A stretch of DNA of 64,000 nt from positions 1 to 64,000 of the forward strand of contig WGMT01000030.1 of the NCBI GenBank assembly GCA_016124945.1. The letters are read 5' to 3'. Under the pieces are notes generated by a model. That model worked only from the letters and a program-made list of their open reading frames with translations. It had not been told where the DNA came from and did no database searches. This document shows, one piece after another, positions 26,922 to 35,467 of the stretch. This DNA is from a bacterium (GTDB lineage Bacteria > Chloroflexota > Anaerolineae > Caldilineales > Caldilineaceae). A program made the translations under genes and the position numbers. Each line of letters opens with the position of its first letter. Within the stretch, counting starts at the first letter, position 1.

Positions 26922-27113
26922 AACGATCCCCCTTTGGTGGCAGATTTTATGACAGTTGTTTCGACCTTACTTCATTACAAGTAACAATACGTAATTATGT
27001 GAAGATAGTCGCGGCGCGTCAAATTTGCTGGAAATTAGCGCGCTGCGTTAAGTTGATGACAGCGATGTTTGCATCATTTTTCTATTCGCATCATTTTTCT
27101 AGAGGAGATTGTT

Positions 27114-28043
27114 ATGACACAAATTGCCCCGAACCGCCTGACTGCGCTTGATGTTGTCCTTGGTGGGCTGATGCGCCGTTACAAGGAACGTGTCCCCGAT
27201 GTGGGGGCGATTATCGATACAATGATCAACGCCGGCATCATCGAAGACGCCGGCGCCATTGAAAACGATCATATAGCTTTTCGTACTATGGGCGTGCCAA
27301 ACCTGGGCATCGCCTCGTTGGAGCGGCTCTTTTTGCACTATGGCTACGAAAAACGCGACTACTACAATTTCCCGGCTAAAAAACTCGACGCCTTCTGGTA
27401 TGCACCACCTGCTCCCCGTTACCCACGCATTTTCATCAGCGAACTGCGTGTCCACGAACTGTCAGCCGAAGCGCAGAGGCTCGTCTATGCCTACACCAAC
27501 GAAGTGAGCGCCGATCCTGTGGATCAACTCGATCTCGATGACGGCGCGGCCGTTGACGCTTTCCTCCACGCGCCGCTGTGGCGCACCCCCACTTGGGACG
27601 ATTATCGGCAGTTGCAGGCCGAAAGTGAGTACGCCGCCTGGGTGATCTATAACCGCTACTACCTCAACCACTTCACCGTCAGCGTACACAACCTGCCCGA
27701 CGGCTACAACACAATCGAGCAGTTTAACGCGTTCCTCGAAGCGCATGGTTTCAAGCTCAACGATTCCGGCGGCAAGGCCAAGCAAAGCCCCGACGGTAAC
27801 CTGATTCAGAGTTCCACAGTGGCCGAAATGGTGGACGCTGAATTTGCTGATGGACATGGTGGCAGCACCGTTCAACGCATTTCGGGATCCTACGTGGAAT
27901 TTGCCGAACGCCGCGTTTTGGCCGACTACGCCGATCTGCCCGAAGACGTCGTCACCCGCGCCCACCGTCGCGAAGGATTCGAAGCCGGCAACGCCGACAA
28001 AATCTTCGAGAGCACCTACAGCAGCCAAACGGCGAAGCGTTGA
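27114..28043 (+). CDS. DUF1338 family protein, 2-oxoadipate dioxygenase/decarboxylase-like
   Basis: A 309-residue protein of the DUF1338/HglS family. Characterised relatives use iron to turn 2-oxoadipate into D-2-hydroxyglutarate in lysine breakdown. Putative metal ligands are the His in ENDHIAFRT (~44), the His in NHFTVSVH (~200) and the Glu in SGSYVEFAER. The start at 27114 has GAGGAG upstream and is preferred over a frame extension to 27069. A direct repeat GCATCATTTTTCT (27071 and 27088) sits in the promoter region. The gene stands alone; no other lysine-catabolism gene is adjacent, so the substrate is inferred from family only. Heptads GTGATTG ATGACTG GTGATTA follow the stop. Confidence 0.8.
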   Translation: MTQIAPNRLTALDVVLGGLMRRYKERVPDVGAIIDTMINAGIIEDAGAIENDHIAFRTMGVPNLGIASLERLFLHYGYEKRDYYNFPAKKLDAFWYAPPAPRYPRIFISELRVHELSAEAQRLVYAYTNEVSADPVDQLDLDDGAAVDAFLHAPLWRTPTWDDYRQLQAESEYAAWVIYNRYYLNHFTVSVHNLPDGYNTIEQFNAFLEAHGFKLNDSGGKAKQSPDGNLIQSSTVAEMVDAEFADGHGGSTVQRISGSYVEFAERRVLADYADLPEDVVTRAHRREGFEAGNADKIFESTYSSQTAKR

Positions 28044-28105
28044 GAGAGGTGATTGATGACTGGTGATTAGGTTTTGAAACTCGGTAGTGACATTGGGCTC
28101 ACATA

Positions 28106-28849
28106 TTAACGCAACCCGCTGATTTCTGAAACTTGTGGCCTGTCATCTCGTCGCTTCGGCTGAAATTTGCGGCGGAATGCGCGATCCGCACCGCCGAGGA
28201 TCGGCCTACCGTGGCCAAAACAGGCGACATCGAAGGAAAATTCGCCCAGGCGCGCCGCCGTCCGCTGCCCAAGGGCGAAGTCTTCGTAGGCCAGGTGATG
28301 GCCCAAGTTGGGGATGTTGAGTGCCGTATCGGCCGCAAAGAGGACGCTACGTGCTTCCCACAACAAGGCAATCTGACCGGCGCAGTGTCCCGGCGCATGG
28401 ATCACCCGTAGCCCGCCTGCTACTGGGATCAGATCACCATCTTCCACGGTCATGTCGATCCGGGCCGGGGCGATGTTGTGGGGTGTTGGCTCAATGATGA
28501 AGCGGTACAAGATTCGACCCAGCAGGGTGGGCGATGGCGTCAATGGGCGCATGGCGTCGCCACGCTGCGCTAGTGCCGCGTCGACGGGATGCATAATCGT
28601 CTGTGCATTACTTACCGTTTGCAGCGCTGCCAGGCTGCCTGCATGGTCGGCGTGTACATGGGTGACGATGATGTGGGTGAGATCCTGAGGTGTGTGGCCC
28701 AACTGGACGAGGGCAGTGCGAATCGCCGTCTCGTCTCCGGGCGAACCGGTGTCGATGAGCACCAACGCGTCGTCGGTAGCGATCAGGTTGACGTTCACCC
28801 TGCCGAGTTCAATTGTATAGAGTCCATCGCTGACTTTTTGTATCTTCAT
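28106..28849 (-). CDS. Metallo-beta-lactamase fold hydrolase
   Basis: A 247-residue MBL-fold enzyme. The zinc site is complete: HVHADH (64-69), the His in HAPGHCAGQ, the Asp in FAADTALN and the His in CFGHGRPI. The layout resembles glyoxalase II-like and related thioesterase members. There is no signal peptide. ATG 28849 with GGAGG upstream is chosen over a frame that reads back to 29023. A consensus promoter overlapped by two identical small palindromes lies directly upstream, so expression is probably controlled by a repressor whose gene is not in the window. Confidence 0.85.
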   Translation of the reverse strand: MKIQKVSDGLYTIELGRVNVNLIATDDALVLIDTGSPGDETAIRTALVQLGHTPQDLTHIIVTHVHADHAGSLAALQTVSNAQTIMHPVDAALAQRGDAMRPLTPSPTLLGRILYRFIIEPTPHNIAPARIDMTVEDGDLIPVAGGLRVIHAPGHCAGQIALLWEARSVLFAADTALNIPNLGHHLAYEDFALGQRTAARLGEFSFDVACFGHGRPILGGADRAFRRKFQPKRRDDRPQVSEISGLR

Positions 28850-28870
28850 GATTGCCTCCAATTTGATGTT

Positions 28871-28915
28871 GACACTGTCTATATTGATTGTACTTTGAGA
28901 TATGGACATTGTCAA
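28871..28915 (-). promoter_or_regulatory. Promoter with paired GACA-N-TGTC operator-like palindromes
   Basis: On the minus strand the -35 TTGACA (28910-28915) and -10 TACAAT (28887-28892) are 17 bp apart. Two copies of the 9-bp palindrome GACANTGTC lie at 28905-28913, overlapping the -35, and at 28871-28879, just after the start point. Their flanks are also inverted (TTGACA...ATAT). Centres are 34 bp apart, about three helical turns. This is the arrangement expected for a dimeric repressor bound at two sites. Confidence 0.65.
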
Positions 28916-28971
28916 TATTGAGCTAGAAGCATTTACTTCGTCTTTTGTGTGGTTGATTGGGGGGAAGGTGG

Positions 28972-29127
28972 TAGTGCGTAGTACGTAGGCAATGTCATTA
29001 AGTAAAGCACGGAGTAAGCACACCCTCGTGCGGCTGTTTCGGTGTTAGACCCGCACGAGGGCGTGCTTACTCCGCGCTTATTCGAGTACTGGTCACTTAA
29101 CTAAATGACATTGACTACGCACTACGC
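28972..29127. repeat. Long nested inverted repeat with GTAGTGC heptads
   Basis: The outer arms carry heptads (GTAGTGC GTAGTAC GTAG...CAATGTCATT and AATGACATTG ACTACGC ACTACGCC). The inner arms 29007-29033 and 29050-29076 pair at 25 of 27 positions (GCACGGAGTAAGCAC type). The right end contains the stop codon of the oxidoreductase gene (29122-29124). Confidence 0.85.
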
Positions 29128-30285
29128 CTTATGCCACGACATGGCCTCGCCGCGCACGAGCCGCGCCCGTCTTTCGTATGCGCCGGGCCATTCCACAGGC
29201 AGATCGCCGTTTGCCACCATCAAGGTAAGCGGGTTGACGCGTGTCTTCAGCGGTAGGTAGATGCGCTGCCGTTTGCGCGCCGACTCGAAGAGCGCCATCA
29301 TCACCTCTTGTACGGCGCGGGCGCGGTCGGCGCTGCTAATTGGGTTGTTGATGTGGCCTTCCACCCAGTCGATGGCCTCCTGGCATTGGTGACCCCAACA
29401 GTCGTGCCACGGCGCTTGTACGTCGACCCATCCTTGGGTGGATGAGTTGAGGTAGCGTACGGTGCCGATCTCGTAGTTGTAACGAGCGGAGGGGACTTCA
29501 GGTGTATACATAGGCGCATCGCTGGGGATGACATCGTCGGGGTGGTGGGTGATATCCAGTTCCATGATGCCGTCGGTGCCGATGACGCGGCAGCCCTGGC
29601 CGATGCCATGTACCAGGTTGCCCTGGATCAGGATTGTGGCGCCGTTGTCACAGCCGGCGAGGCCCAGACAGGCGTCTTCGGCGGGGAGGCCGCGCTCGAA
29701 TTGATCGGTGGTGCGCTCGGCCGCGCCCATCACCCATTCCACGTTGGGTTCGTCCATGAGGAAGAGGGCCAGCCGAATGTTGTGGGAATTGGTGTTTAGG
29801 ATGTTGCCACCGTCGTCGATCTGTACCTGGGTCACCTTGCCGATGACGCCCTGACGGATCAGATCGCGAGCCTTGAGCCAGGTGGCATGATGTGGACGCT
29901 GGTAGGCAATGATCAGTTTGACGCCGTTGCGGTCACAGGCGGTAAGCATGGCGTCGGCTTCGCCCAGGTCCACGGCCATCGGCTTCTGACAGATAATGGC
30001 TTTGGGCCGGCGCGCTGCTGCGGCGATCACCATCTCGGCATGTTGCTGATGCCAGGAGCAGACGTCTACAAAATCGGGGCGTTCGATGTCGAGCATTTCG
30101 CGGTAATCGGCGTACCGATGCTCCTCGCCCACGTTGAAGAAATCGCCGAACTCGCGTCGGGCGTCGGGATTGGTGTCGGCGAGGGCGGCGATGTTGGTGG
30201 GATGGCCGGGCAGGCTCAGCCATCCCCGGGCGTGGACGCGGGCAATGATGCCGCAGGCGATGATGGCAGTGCGGTATTGACTCAT
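29122..30285 (-). CDS. Gfo/Idh/MocA family oxidoreductase
   Basis: A 387-residue NAD(P)-dependent sugar-type dehydrogenase. The N-terminal Rossmann half has YRTAIIACGIIARVHARGW and ALADTNPDARREF. The usual EKP motif reads QKP here (IICQKPMAVDLGEAD), an uncommon change at a conserved position. The C-terminal half (~130-340) has the family alpha/beta sheet. Typical substrates are inositols, glucose derivatives or amino sugars; none can be chosen here. ATG 30285 has AAGGAGATCC upstream, so the longer frame is rejected. The stop codon lies inside a heptad repeat array. Confidence 0.85.
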   Translation of the reverse strand: MSQYRTAIIACGIIARVHARGWLSLPGHPTNIAALADTNPDARREFGDFFNVGEEHRYADYREMLDIERPDFVDVCSWHQQHAEMVIAAAARRPKAIICQKPMAVDLGEADAMLTACDRNGVKLIIAYQRPHHATWLKARDLIRQGVIGKVTQVQIDDGGNILNTNSHNIRLALFLMDEPNVEWVMGAAERTTDQFERGLPAEDACLGLAGCDNGATILIQGNLVHGIGQGCRVIGTDGIMELDITHHPDDVIPSDAPMYTPEVPSARYNYEIGTVRYLNSSTQGWVDVQAPWHDCWGHQCQEAIDWVEGHINNPISSADRARAVQEVMMALFESARKRQRIYLPLKTRVNPLTLMVANGDLPVEWPGAYERRARLVRGEAMSWHKA

Positions 30286-30329
30286 TGTGTCGGATCTCCT
30301 TGTGCGTAGGGTAATGCTGTGGGTGGGGT

Positions 30330-30402
30330 ATGAGTAACGAGTAATGAGTAAGGCAGAGGTCAAGCGACCTCTGCCTTACTCATTACTCATTACTCATTAT
30401 AA
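30330..30402. repeat. Heptad array pair, inverted (ATGAGTA units)
   Basis: The left units are ATGAGTA, ACGAGTA, ATGAGTA, AGGCAGA (30330-30357). The right side is their reverse complement, with CTTACTC, ATTACTC, ATTACTC. The ~32-bp arms have one mismatch and almost no loop. It lies between the META lipoprotein gene and the start of the oxidoreductase. A short TCAATCA repeat is also present at 30448-30461. Confidence 0.9.
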
Positions 30403-30468
30403 CCAGAATGGCGCAACTGTGCACCTGGGGTTCGTCTACGCATTCTTCAATCATCAATCATTCTGCGC

Positions 30469-31794
30469 TTACTGCGTAGGGGCGAAGATCATACTCCCAC
30501 TGTCGAACTGGATTTCGAGGATGAGGTTGCCTTCTTCGGTGATGAAGTAAGAACCCACCTGGCTAAGTTGCTGCATGAAAGCGTCTGCCTGCGATTCGTC
30601 GGGGCATCCCATCAGGGTGATGGCAATGGCGCCAAAGGAGAGCAAGTTGGCTTCTTGGGTGTACGGCCCTGAGCCGCTGTTGCAATCGGCCTGAATGGCG
30701 ACGCTGCCGTCGGTGGCAAATTCCAGCGTGTAATTGGCCGGGGTGGCAGGCGTGGTGGTGGAGTCGTCGTTCATCTGGGTACGTTGCCACTGCCAGACGA
30801 CGCCTGTCAATTCGTTGTCTGTGGCTTCGCTGGAACCATCCTCCGTGCCTGCCTCTCCTTCTACAGGCGCTTCGCTACCGTCATCATCTGTGGACGACGG
30901 CACGGATCCCACCATTATTTCCACATCGCTGCTGGGTGCGTCCATTGTAAGCACGGGGATGAGGGTGTCTGAAATGAAGAGAAGCTGCCCCTCAAGTTCA
31001 ATGAACGCCTGCATGGCGTAGCGGTTGCTGTCGACAATCTGAGCCGGATCGTAGGTCAATTCGAAGGGAAAGGGCACTTGCTCGCCTTCGGCGGTGATCA
31101 CTTGCTCGGCAATGAGTTCGGAGGCTGCATCGGCGCGAGAGACATCGACGAGGCGCACAGTGATGGTTGCGCCTGTTGGCAACGCAATTCGCTCCACATA
31201 GGTGACGGTGCCGGTGAGGGCTGCTTGTGCTGCTGGCTCAGCAGTGGCGCTTGGCGCAGTTTGGCCCATTGCGCCGTCGCCCTCGCTTGAGGCCGGGGTG
31301 AAGGTCATTACGCCGGTTCGAGTGCTAATGCGCAATGTGTCGCCTTGGATGCTGTACGATCTTGCGTCGGTCAGGCCGGCGGCGAAGTCGTCGACGAGCG
31401 AATCAGGTGGGCAGGCGACGATGCTATCGTCCATCATGCCAAAGGTTAGTTGATCACCTGCGATGACATAGCTGCCGGTGCTGCGATTGCAGGCGCCGAT
31501 CTGGGCTGTCACAGTGCCATTTTCGCCAAAGGCCAATGAATACTCGGCTGAGTTGTTGGGCTTAAGCACAGCGCCGTCACGTGTTGTGATTTGGGCAAGT
31601 TCCCAAACAGAACCAGTCAATCCGGCGTCGCCGACGATATCGCCTGCCATTGCAGGCTCGGCTGTCGGCGCAGCTTCTTCGCCTGTTGCCGCGGGTGTCG
31701 CTTCTCTAGATGGCTGTGGGCCGATACAGGCTGCCGGCAGGGCAAACAGCGCCAGCAGCGCCACAATTTTGATCCATCGATTCGGGGTAAACAT
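30469..31794 (-). CDS. META-domain lipoprotein with a YbaY-like middle domain
   Basis: A 441-residue exported protein. The lipoprotein signal (IVALLALFALPAAC) places the Cys at ~23. META (HslJ-like) domain one spans ~58-165 (GSVWELAQI...TVTAQIGACNRSTGSY...LTFG). A YbaY-like beta domain spans ~192-300 (LTGTVTYVERIALPTGATITVRLVD). An acidic linker and a second META domain follow (~325-441: VVWQWQRTQ, IQADCNSGSGPY). META proteins are linked to envelope stress and heat-shock phenotypes in enterobacteria. It is probably anchored on the outer face of the membrane. The ribosome site AAAGGAA precedes the ATG. Confidence 0.82.
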   Translation of the reverse strand: MFTPNRWIKIVALLALFALPAACIGPQPSREATPAATGEEAAPTAEPAMAGDIVGDAGLTGSVWELAQITTRDGAVLKPNNSAEYSLAFGENGTVTAQIGACNRSTGSYVIAGDQLTFGMMDDSIVACPPDSLVDDFAAGLTDARSYSIQGDTLRISTRTGVMTFTPASSEGDGAMGQTAPSATAEPAAQAALTGTVTYVERIALPTGATITVRLVDVSRADAASELIAEQVITAEGEQVPFPFELTYDPAQIVDSNRYAMQAFIELEGQLLFISDTLIPVLTMDAPSSDVEIMVGSVPSSTDDDGSEAPVEGEAGTEDGSSEATDNELTGVVWQWQRTQMNDDSTTTPATPANYTLEFATDGSVAIQADCNSGSGPYTQEANLLSFGAIAITLMGCPDESQADAFMQQLSQVGSYFITEEGNLILEIQFDSGSMIFAPTQ

Positions 31795-32208
31795 ACGTCG
31801 TTCCTTTCAATTGTTGTTGATATGTTTGCAACGGGTCCTGTATGATGACGGTTGAGATGATGGAAAAGTTGCATGGATACCCAAGAAACAAACGAATCTT
31901 GTAGGGGTATTTCTTTGGTATGTTCACTCCGATGAATTTGTTATAGTTTGTCCAAGTTTGTTGAAGTTTTGCGGACGGAGTAGCGAAATATATTGACACC
32001 AACTAATAAGTATATGATTCTGTTTATGTTACTTATGTGAAAGTGTATACATTTGCCGATGTCTGCACAACATCTGTAGGGTTATTTTCAGAAACTTCGA
32101 TTGCGTTGCTTGTGCCAGTTGCCTCAGGGGGCGAGCATAGGTATACTTTCTCCACATTTTGTGCCCGTTTTCTCCACCTTCAAACACTCACCGAATCGTA
32201 TCCGCATA
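31795..32208. other. Intergenic region between divergent genes
   Basis: A 414-bp AT-rich gap holding the promoters of the META lipoprotein (minus) and the membrane protein (plus). A TTGACA box at 31993-31998 has TATGAT only 14 bp downstream, so it is doubtful. A TAGGGGTA fragment at 31901-31908 recalls the TAGGGG palindromes. Nothing else is recognisable. Confidence 0.4.
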
Positions 32209-32979
32209 ATGCTTGACCAACCGCTGCTATTGCTGTTTGTTGTTTCATTCCTGTTGAACCTTGTGTTCGCAGGCGTACTGATAGGGTCGGCGCGTCAAAA
32301 TCAGCAGCAGCGCGAGGACGAGCGTACCCGGCATCAGCAAGAACGAGACAAGTTGAGACAGGACCTAAAGGATCGGCGTCAGCAGATCAAAGAATGGAAG
32401 ACAGAGGCGAAGGATCTGTTGGATCTACAAGACAAAGCCCTTGATGAAGTCGTACGGTTGACGGCGTTTTTCGCCCGTACAGAGACTTACTTCAAAGAAA
32501 AGCAACGCAACGAGTGGTTGGCGGTTCGGCAGAGCATTGACTACAGCGGCAGAGAGGATGTCAACGCCCGCTTTGTCCACCCTCTGTTACTTTTTTTGCG
32601 CTATTCGGACGGCCAACTGAGCCACAACTTCTTCATCAGTTGGACCCCGAACTCGGGCATTCCACAGGATCTGGTGGTGGATTGGACGGTCTACAAGTCG
32701 ACAGCGCAGCAGAAGGATCAGGTGTGTTTCTTTGTGTACACCGTTGATCCCAAGCGACCTATTCGCACAGATGACGTGGAAGAGGCCGCCCACAGAGCGG
32801 TTGGCCTCCAGTCTAGTTTGGGGGTTGTCACAAACGGTGTACAGTTGCAGATCTATCGACTAGAAGTGACGCAACGTGATCTGCTCTTCGACTGCCCTGT
32901 TGCTGACCTCACCTTTCGCTGGCACCAGATCGAAGATCTCCTCGGCTTGGACAAGCTGATCGGCTTCCCGATCCCGTAG
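32209..32979 (+). CDS. Membrane-anchored coiled-coil protein with a restriction-endonuclease-like C-terminal domain
   Basis: A 256-residue protein. Residues ~3-22 form one membrane helix (LLLLFVVSFLLNLVFAGVLI), and ~26-80 a highly charged coiled coil rich in Q, R, K and E. Residues ~120-256 form an alpha/beta domain; DLVVDWTVYKSTAQQKDQVCFF and GVVTNGVQLQIYRLE recall the N-terminal nuclease-like domain of type I restriction R subunits and related proteins, though I see no clear catalytic PD-(D/E)xK set. There is no neighbouring hsdM/S gene. ATG 32209 is preferred over a TTG at 32101. The function is unknown. Confidence 0.65.
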   Translation: MLDQPLLLLFVVSFLLNLVFAGVLIGSARQNQQQREDERTRHQQERDKLRQDLKDRRQQIKEWKTEAKDLLDLQDKALDEVVRLTAFFARTETYFKEKQRNEWLAVRQSIDYSGREDVNARFVHPLLLFLRYSDGQLSHNFFISWTPNSGIPQDLVVDWTVYKSTAQQKDQVCFFVYTVDPKRPIRTDDVEEAAHRAVGLQSSLGVVTNGVQLQIYRLEVTQRDLLFDCPVADLTFRWHQIEDLLGLDKLIGFPIP

Positions 32980-33034
32980 TTCACTTTGTTTGGTTACTGG
33001 CTACACGTTCGCCATAACGGCCACACACTTTTCA

Positions 33035-34219
33035 TCAATCCTTGTATGGATCGCTGACGTCCGGCCCGGCCATTGCTACGCCCAACGGCCTGAGTGTGTG
33101 GGCGATGCGCACCGTCCCCTCGTGGTAGGCGAGCACTTCGGGCAGGCGTTTGTAGCAGTGGGGAGACTCATCGGTGCCGGCCCCACGCAGTTCTACGCCT
33201 ACTTTTTGCACCCAATCGAACATCATTTCGCGGCTGATCTCGCCTTCTTTGATCACAATCTGTTGCCCCTTCTTCCAGCGAGAACGGCCCGCCGCCTGTG
33301 TGCGCGACATCACCCGCCCAGCGCCGTGGACGGTTGAATAGAGCGCCGTGCGGCTATCTTCGCTGTCCACGCCTTGGAGGATCACCGAAATGTTGCCCAT
33401 GGATCCGCCTACAAAGCTGAGTTGACCGGGGAAAGCAGGCGTCGCCCCTTTGCGCACCACCCACAATCCCTGGCCGTTGTGTTCCTCGCGCCAGGCGAAG
33501 TTGTGATGGTTGTGCACCTCTTCCACAATTGACGCGCCCATCATCTCGGCCACACGCTGCGCCACCCAGTCGCGCCCGGCGTAGGCGTAACGACCGGCCA
33601 GGTGCATACAGGCCAGATACTCGGCCCCCAGCGCCGAATCGACGTCAAGCAGCACAGGATCGACGTTGATGCCGTCTTTGCCACCGCCTGCCTTGATGAA
33701 GTGCGTGGCCAGCCGGTGGCCCAATCCCCGCGAGCCAAAGTGGACGCCGATCCAGATCCGCCCTTGCTCGTCCTCGAAGATGTCGACGTAGTGGTTGCCG
33801 CTGCCGATAGTGCCCAATTGTTCCTGTGCCAGTTGCTTGTTCTGCCGCGCAATTGGGATCTGCCAGGCCGGATCGTCGAAGAGAGCATGGTCCACGCGCT
33901 CATCGTTCTTTAGCCCCATACCAAAGGAGAGCGTGCGCCAGATGTCGTCCATGATCGGGCCGATGCGGGCTTTCACTTCGGTTGCAGGTACATCTAACCT
34001 TACAGCTTTATTACCACACGCGATATCATACCCAACACCGGAGGGACTGATCTTGTCTGCATAGGCAACTACGCCACCAATCGGCACGGCATACCCCAGG
34101 TGATGATCGGCCATAAGCGCGGCTGCGTCCGCCTGCCGCGCACAGTTGAGGATCTGGTCCACAGCGTTCTGCTGCGGATCGCCCCAGACGGGGATGCCGT
34201 TGATTTTGCGATAGGTCAT
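33035..34219 (-). CDS. rtcB: RtcB-type RNA ligase
   Basis: A 394-residue ligase that joins 2',3'-cyclic phosphate or 3'-phosphate and 5'-OH RNA ends using GTP and Mn. Diagnostic motifs are present: the metal Cys in GYDIACGNKAVRL, GSGNHYVDIF, GVHFGSRGLGH, EVHNHHNFAW, and the guanylated His in STVHGAGRVMSRT. It is of the shorter RtcB type. The start has GAAAGGA upstream. It stands alone, without archease, rtcA or rtcR. Roles in RNA repair or toxin-cleaved RNA rescue are possible; the nearby higBA RNase module is suggestive only. Confidence 0.93.
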   Translation of the reverse strand: MTYRKINGIPVWGDPQQNAVDQILNCARQADAAALMADHHLGYAVPIGGVVAYADKISPSGVGYDIACGNKAVRLDVPATEVKARIGPIMDDIWRTLSFGMGLKNDERVDHALFDDPAWQIPIARQNKQLAQEQLGTIGSGNHYVDIFEDEQGRIWIGVHFGSRGLGHRLATHFIKAGGGKDGINVDPVLLDVDSALGAEYLACMHLAGRYAYAGRDWVAQRVAEMMGASIVEEVHNHHNFAWREEHNGQGLWVVRKGATPAFPGQLSFVGGSMGNISVILQGVDSEDSRTALYSTVHGAGRVMSRTQAAGRSRWKKGQQIVIKEGEISREMMFDWVQKVGVELRGAGTDESPHCYKRLPEVLAYHEGTVRIAHTLRPLGVAMAGPDVSDPYKD

Positions 34220-34241
34220 GAGTTGGTCCTTTCTGGAAGAA

Positions 34242-34448
34242 GCGATGAGGCGATTGAGAGATTCAGTAATTCACGATTTTGAAGCGGAGTAGGCATCCTC
34301 AGATGCCGGGTAGACCTGAAAAAGCCGCATCTGAGGATGCTCTCTCCGCAATTTCGTAGAGAATCGTGAAGTACTGAGATTAGGAGATTGGGGCTCACGT
34401 TGAGTACGCGATCCCCAATCCCTTAATCTCTCAATCGCCCAATCTCTT
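34242..34448. repeat. Two nested inverted repeats with heptad-like ends
   Basis: The first hairpin has inner arms GCATCCTCAGATGCCGG (34293-34309) and CCGCATCTGAGGATGC (34325-34340), extended by GCGGAG/CTCTCCGC and TTCACGATT/AATCGTGAA. The second has TGAGATTAGGAGATTGGGG (34375-34393) against CCCCAATCCCTTAATCTCTCA. It lies in the gap between RtcB and the DinB-like gene and abuts the latter's stop codon (34452). Confidence 0.8.
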
Positions 34449-34451
34449 CTC

Positions 34452-34973
34452 TTATGTCGGCGTTTTCGGCCCGGGCTTTCCGGTCTTGAGCAAGTATTCT
34501 TCAATCGGCCCGATGTGCTCTTCGTAGTGTTCGTAGGTGTCACCGGCGATGAGTTCCCAGGGCGGCTCGCCGTTACGCCAGACATGGTAACGCTCGTCCT
34601 TGGGATCTTCGGGCAGGTGACGGAGGACGTCCATGAGCGCCTGGTGCGTCTCCTGTGCATCGGCCAACACATCGTGGATTGAACGCAGTTCATTGCGCTG
34701 ATAGTTTTCGGCGTTCAGGGCGTCGACCTTTTCATCGGTCAAGCCTTCCTCTGGCCGCGAAACAGGACGACCATCGATGGTCTCCTGCATCCAGGTGAGC
34801 AGGTTGCTTTCCCAGAAGGTGATGTGGGCGATGATGTCCTTCACCGTCCAGCCCTCTTCAATGGGAATTTCGGTCATTTCGTTCTGTTCGAGCTGGGCCA
34901 GAGCGCGCTGAAAGCGCCACCAGCCGTCGCGGGCCTGCACCAGCATGTCATCTTTGTTGGTGGCTATTTCCAT
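34452..34973 (-). CDS. DinB superfamily protein, ClbS/DfsB-like
   Basis: A 173-residue four-helix protein. The pattern WTVKDIIAHITFWE with a His, a second His in THQALMDVLRHL and a third in TYEHYEEHIGPIEEYL matches the metal-binding triad of DinB/ClbS-type proteins. ClbS relatives hydrolyse colibactin or carry out cofactor-linked detoxification; most members are uncharacterised. A GGAGATC ribosome site precedes the ATG. It lies just downstream of a small membrane protein gene (17 bp). Confidence 0.8.
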   Translation of the reverse strand: MEIATNKDDMLVQARDGWWRFQRALAQLEQNEMTEIPIEEGWTVKDIIAHITFWESNLLTWMQETIDGRPVSRPEEGLTDEKVDALNAENYQRNELRSIHDVLADAQETHQALMDVLRHLPEDPKDERYHVWRNGEPPWELIAGDTYEHYEEHIGPIEEYLLKTGKPGPKTPT

Positions 34974-34990
34974 CGGGGGATCTCCTTGGT

Positions 34991-35188
34991 TTACTCTTCA
35001 ATCAACACGGGAAGTCGTGTTTCGGCCAGCTCTTTTTGCAATTGACGATTACGCCGCTGGCTCACCAATAGGGCAATCAACAGGATGATGGACAGCACAC
35101 CCAACAGGGCCGCGCCGACAGTGTCCTCTGGGGCGATGGTGACGGTGACCGGGTTGTAGTTGTTGCGTTCAGGTTTTTGACCTTCCAT
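34991..35188 (-). CDS. Small single-pass membrane protein
   Basis: A 65-residue protein with an AAGGAG ribosome site. A short polar N-terminus (~1-25) leads to one membrane helix (~26-43, GAALLGVLSIILLIALLVS), a basic stop-transfer patch RRNRQLQKE and a short cytoplasmic tail. I do not recognise a family. It is followed after 17 bp by the DinB-like gene, so the two are likely co-transcribed. Confidence 0.65.
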   Translation of the reverse strand: MEGQKPERNNYNPVTVTIAPEDTVGAALLGVLSIILLIALLVSQRRNRQLQKELAETRLPVLIEE

Positions 35189-35269
35189 GAGGGGGCTCCT
35201 TAGGTAAAGTTTGTCAACGGATCACGCGTCTTGATTGTACCGTTGTGTGCTGCGTGGAGCAAGGGGGGA

Positions 35270-35395
35270 GAAGTGAAGGCAAAAGGCAAAGTGCAAAAGG
35301 CAAAGTGCAAAAGGCAAAGTGCAAAAGGCAAAAATGGGGGCAAGTGGCAGGTTTGCAGGTGGCAAGTGCAGATCGCAATCCGCAATCCGCAACTC
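35270..35395. repeat. Heptad array of GCAAAAG/GCAAAGT units
   Basis: Alternating 7-bp units GCAAAAG and GCAAAGT (35280-35336) continue as GCAAGTG, GCAGGTT, GCAAGTG, GCAATCC, GCAATCC, GCAACTC up to 35395. Unlike most arrays here it has no clear reverse-complement partner. It sits between the higBA module and the small membrane protein gene, just before a terminator hairpin. Confidence 0.85.
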
Positions 35396-35405
35396 GTCCC
35401 CCAAT

Positions 35406-35440
35406 AGAAAAGGACGTGACCCCTCGCCACGTCCTTTTCT
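35406..35440. terminator. Bidirectional-type terminator hairpin after higBA
   Basis: AGAAAAGGACGTG (35406-35418) pairs exactly with CACGTCCTTTTCT (35428-35440). The arms include the A/T-runs on both sides. It lies 28 bp downstream of the higA stop on the minus strand. Confidence 0.75.
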
Positions 35441-35467
35441 ATCTTTTCTGGAGATCCATCAAAAGTG

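Noticed and set aside
31993..32011. Promoter candidate TTGACA...TATGAT before the membrane coiled-coil gene
   Set aside because: Only 14 bp separate the boxes, too short for a normal promoter.
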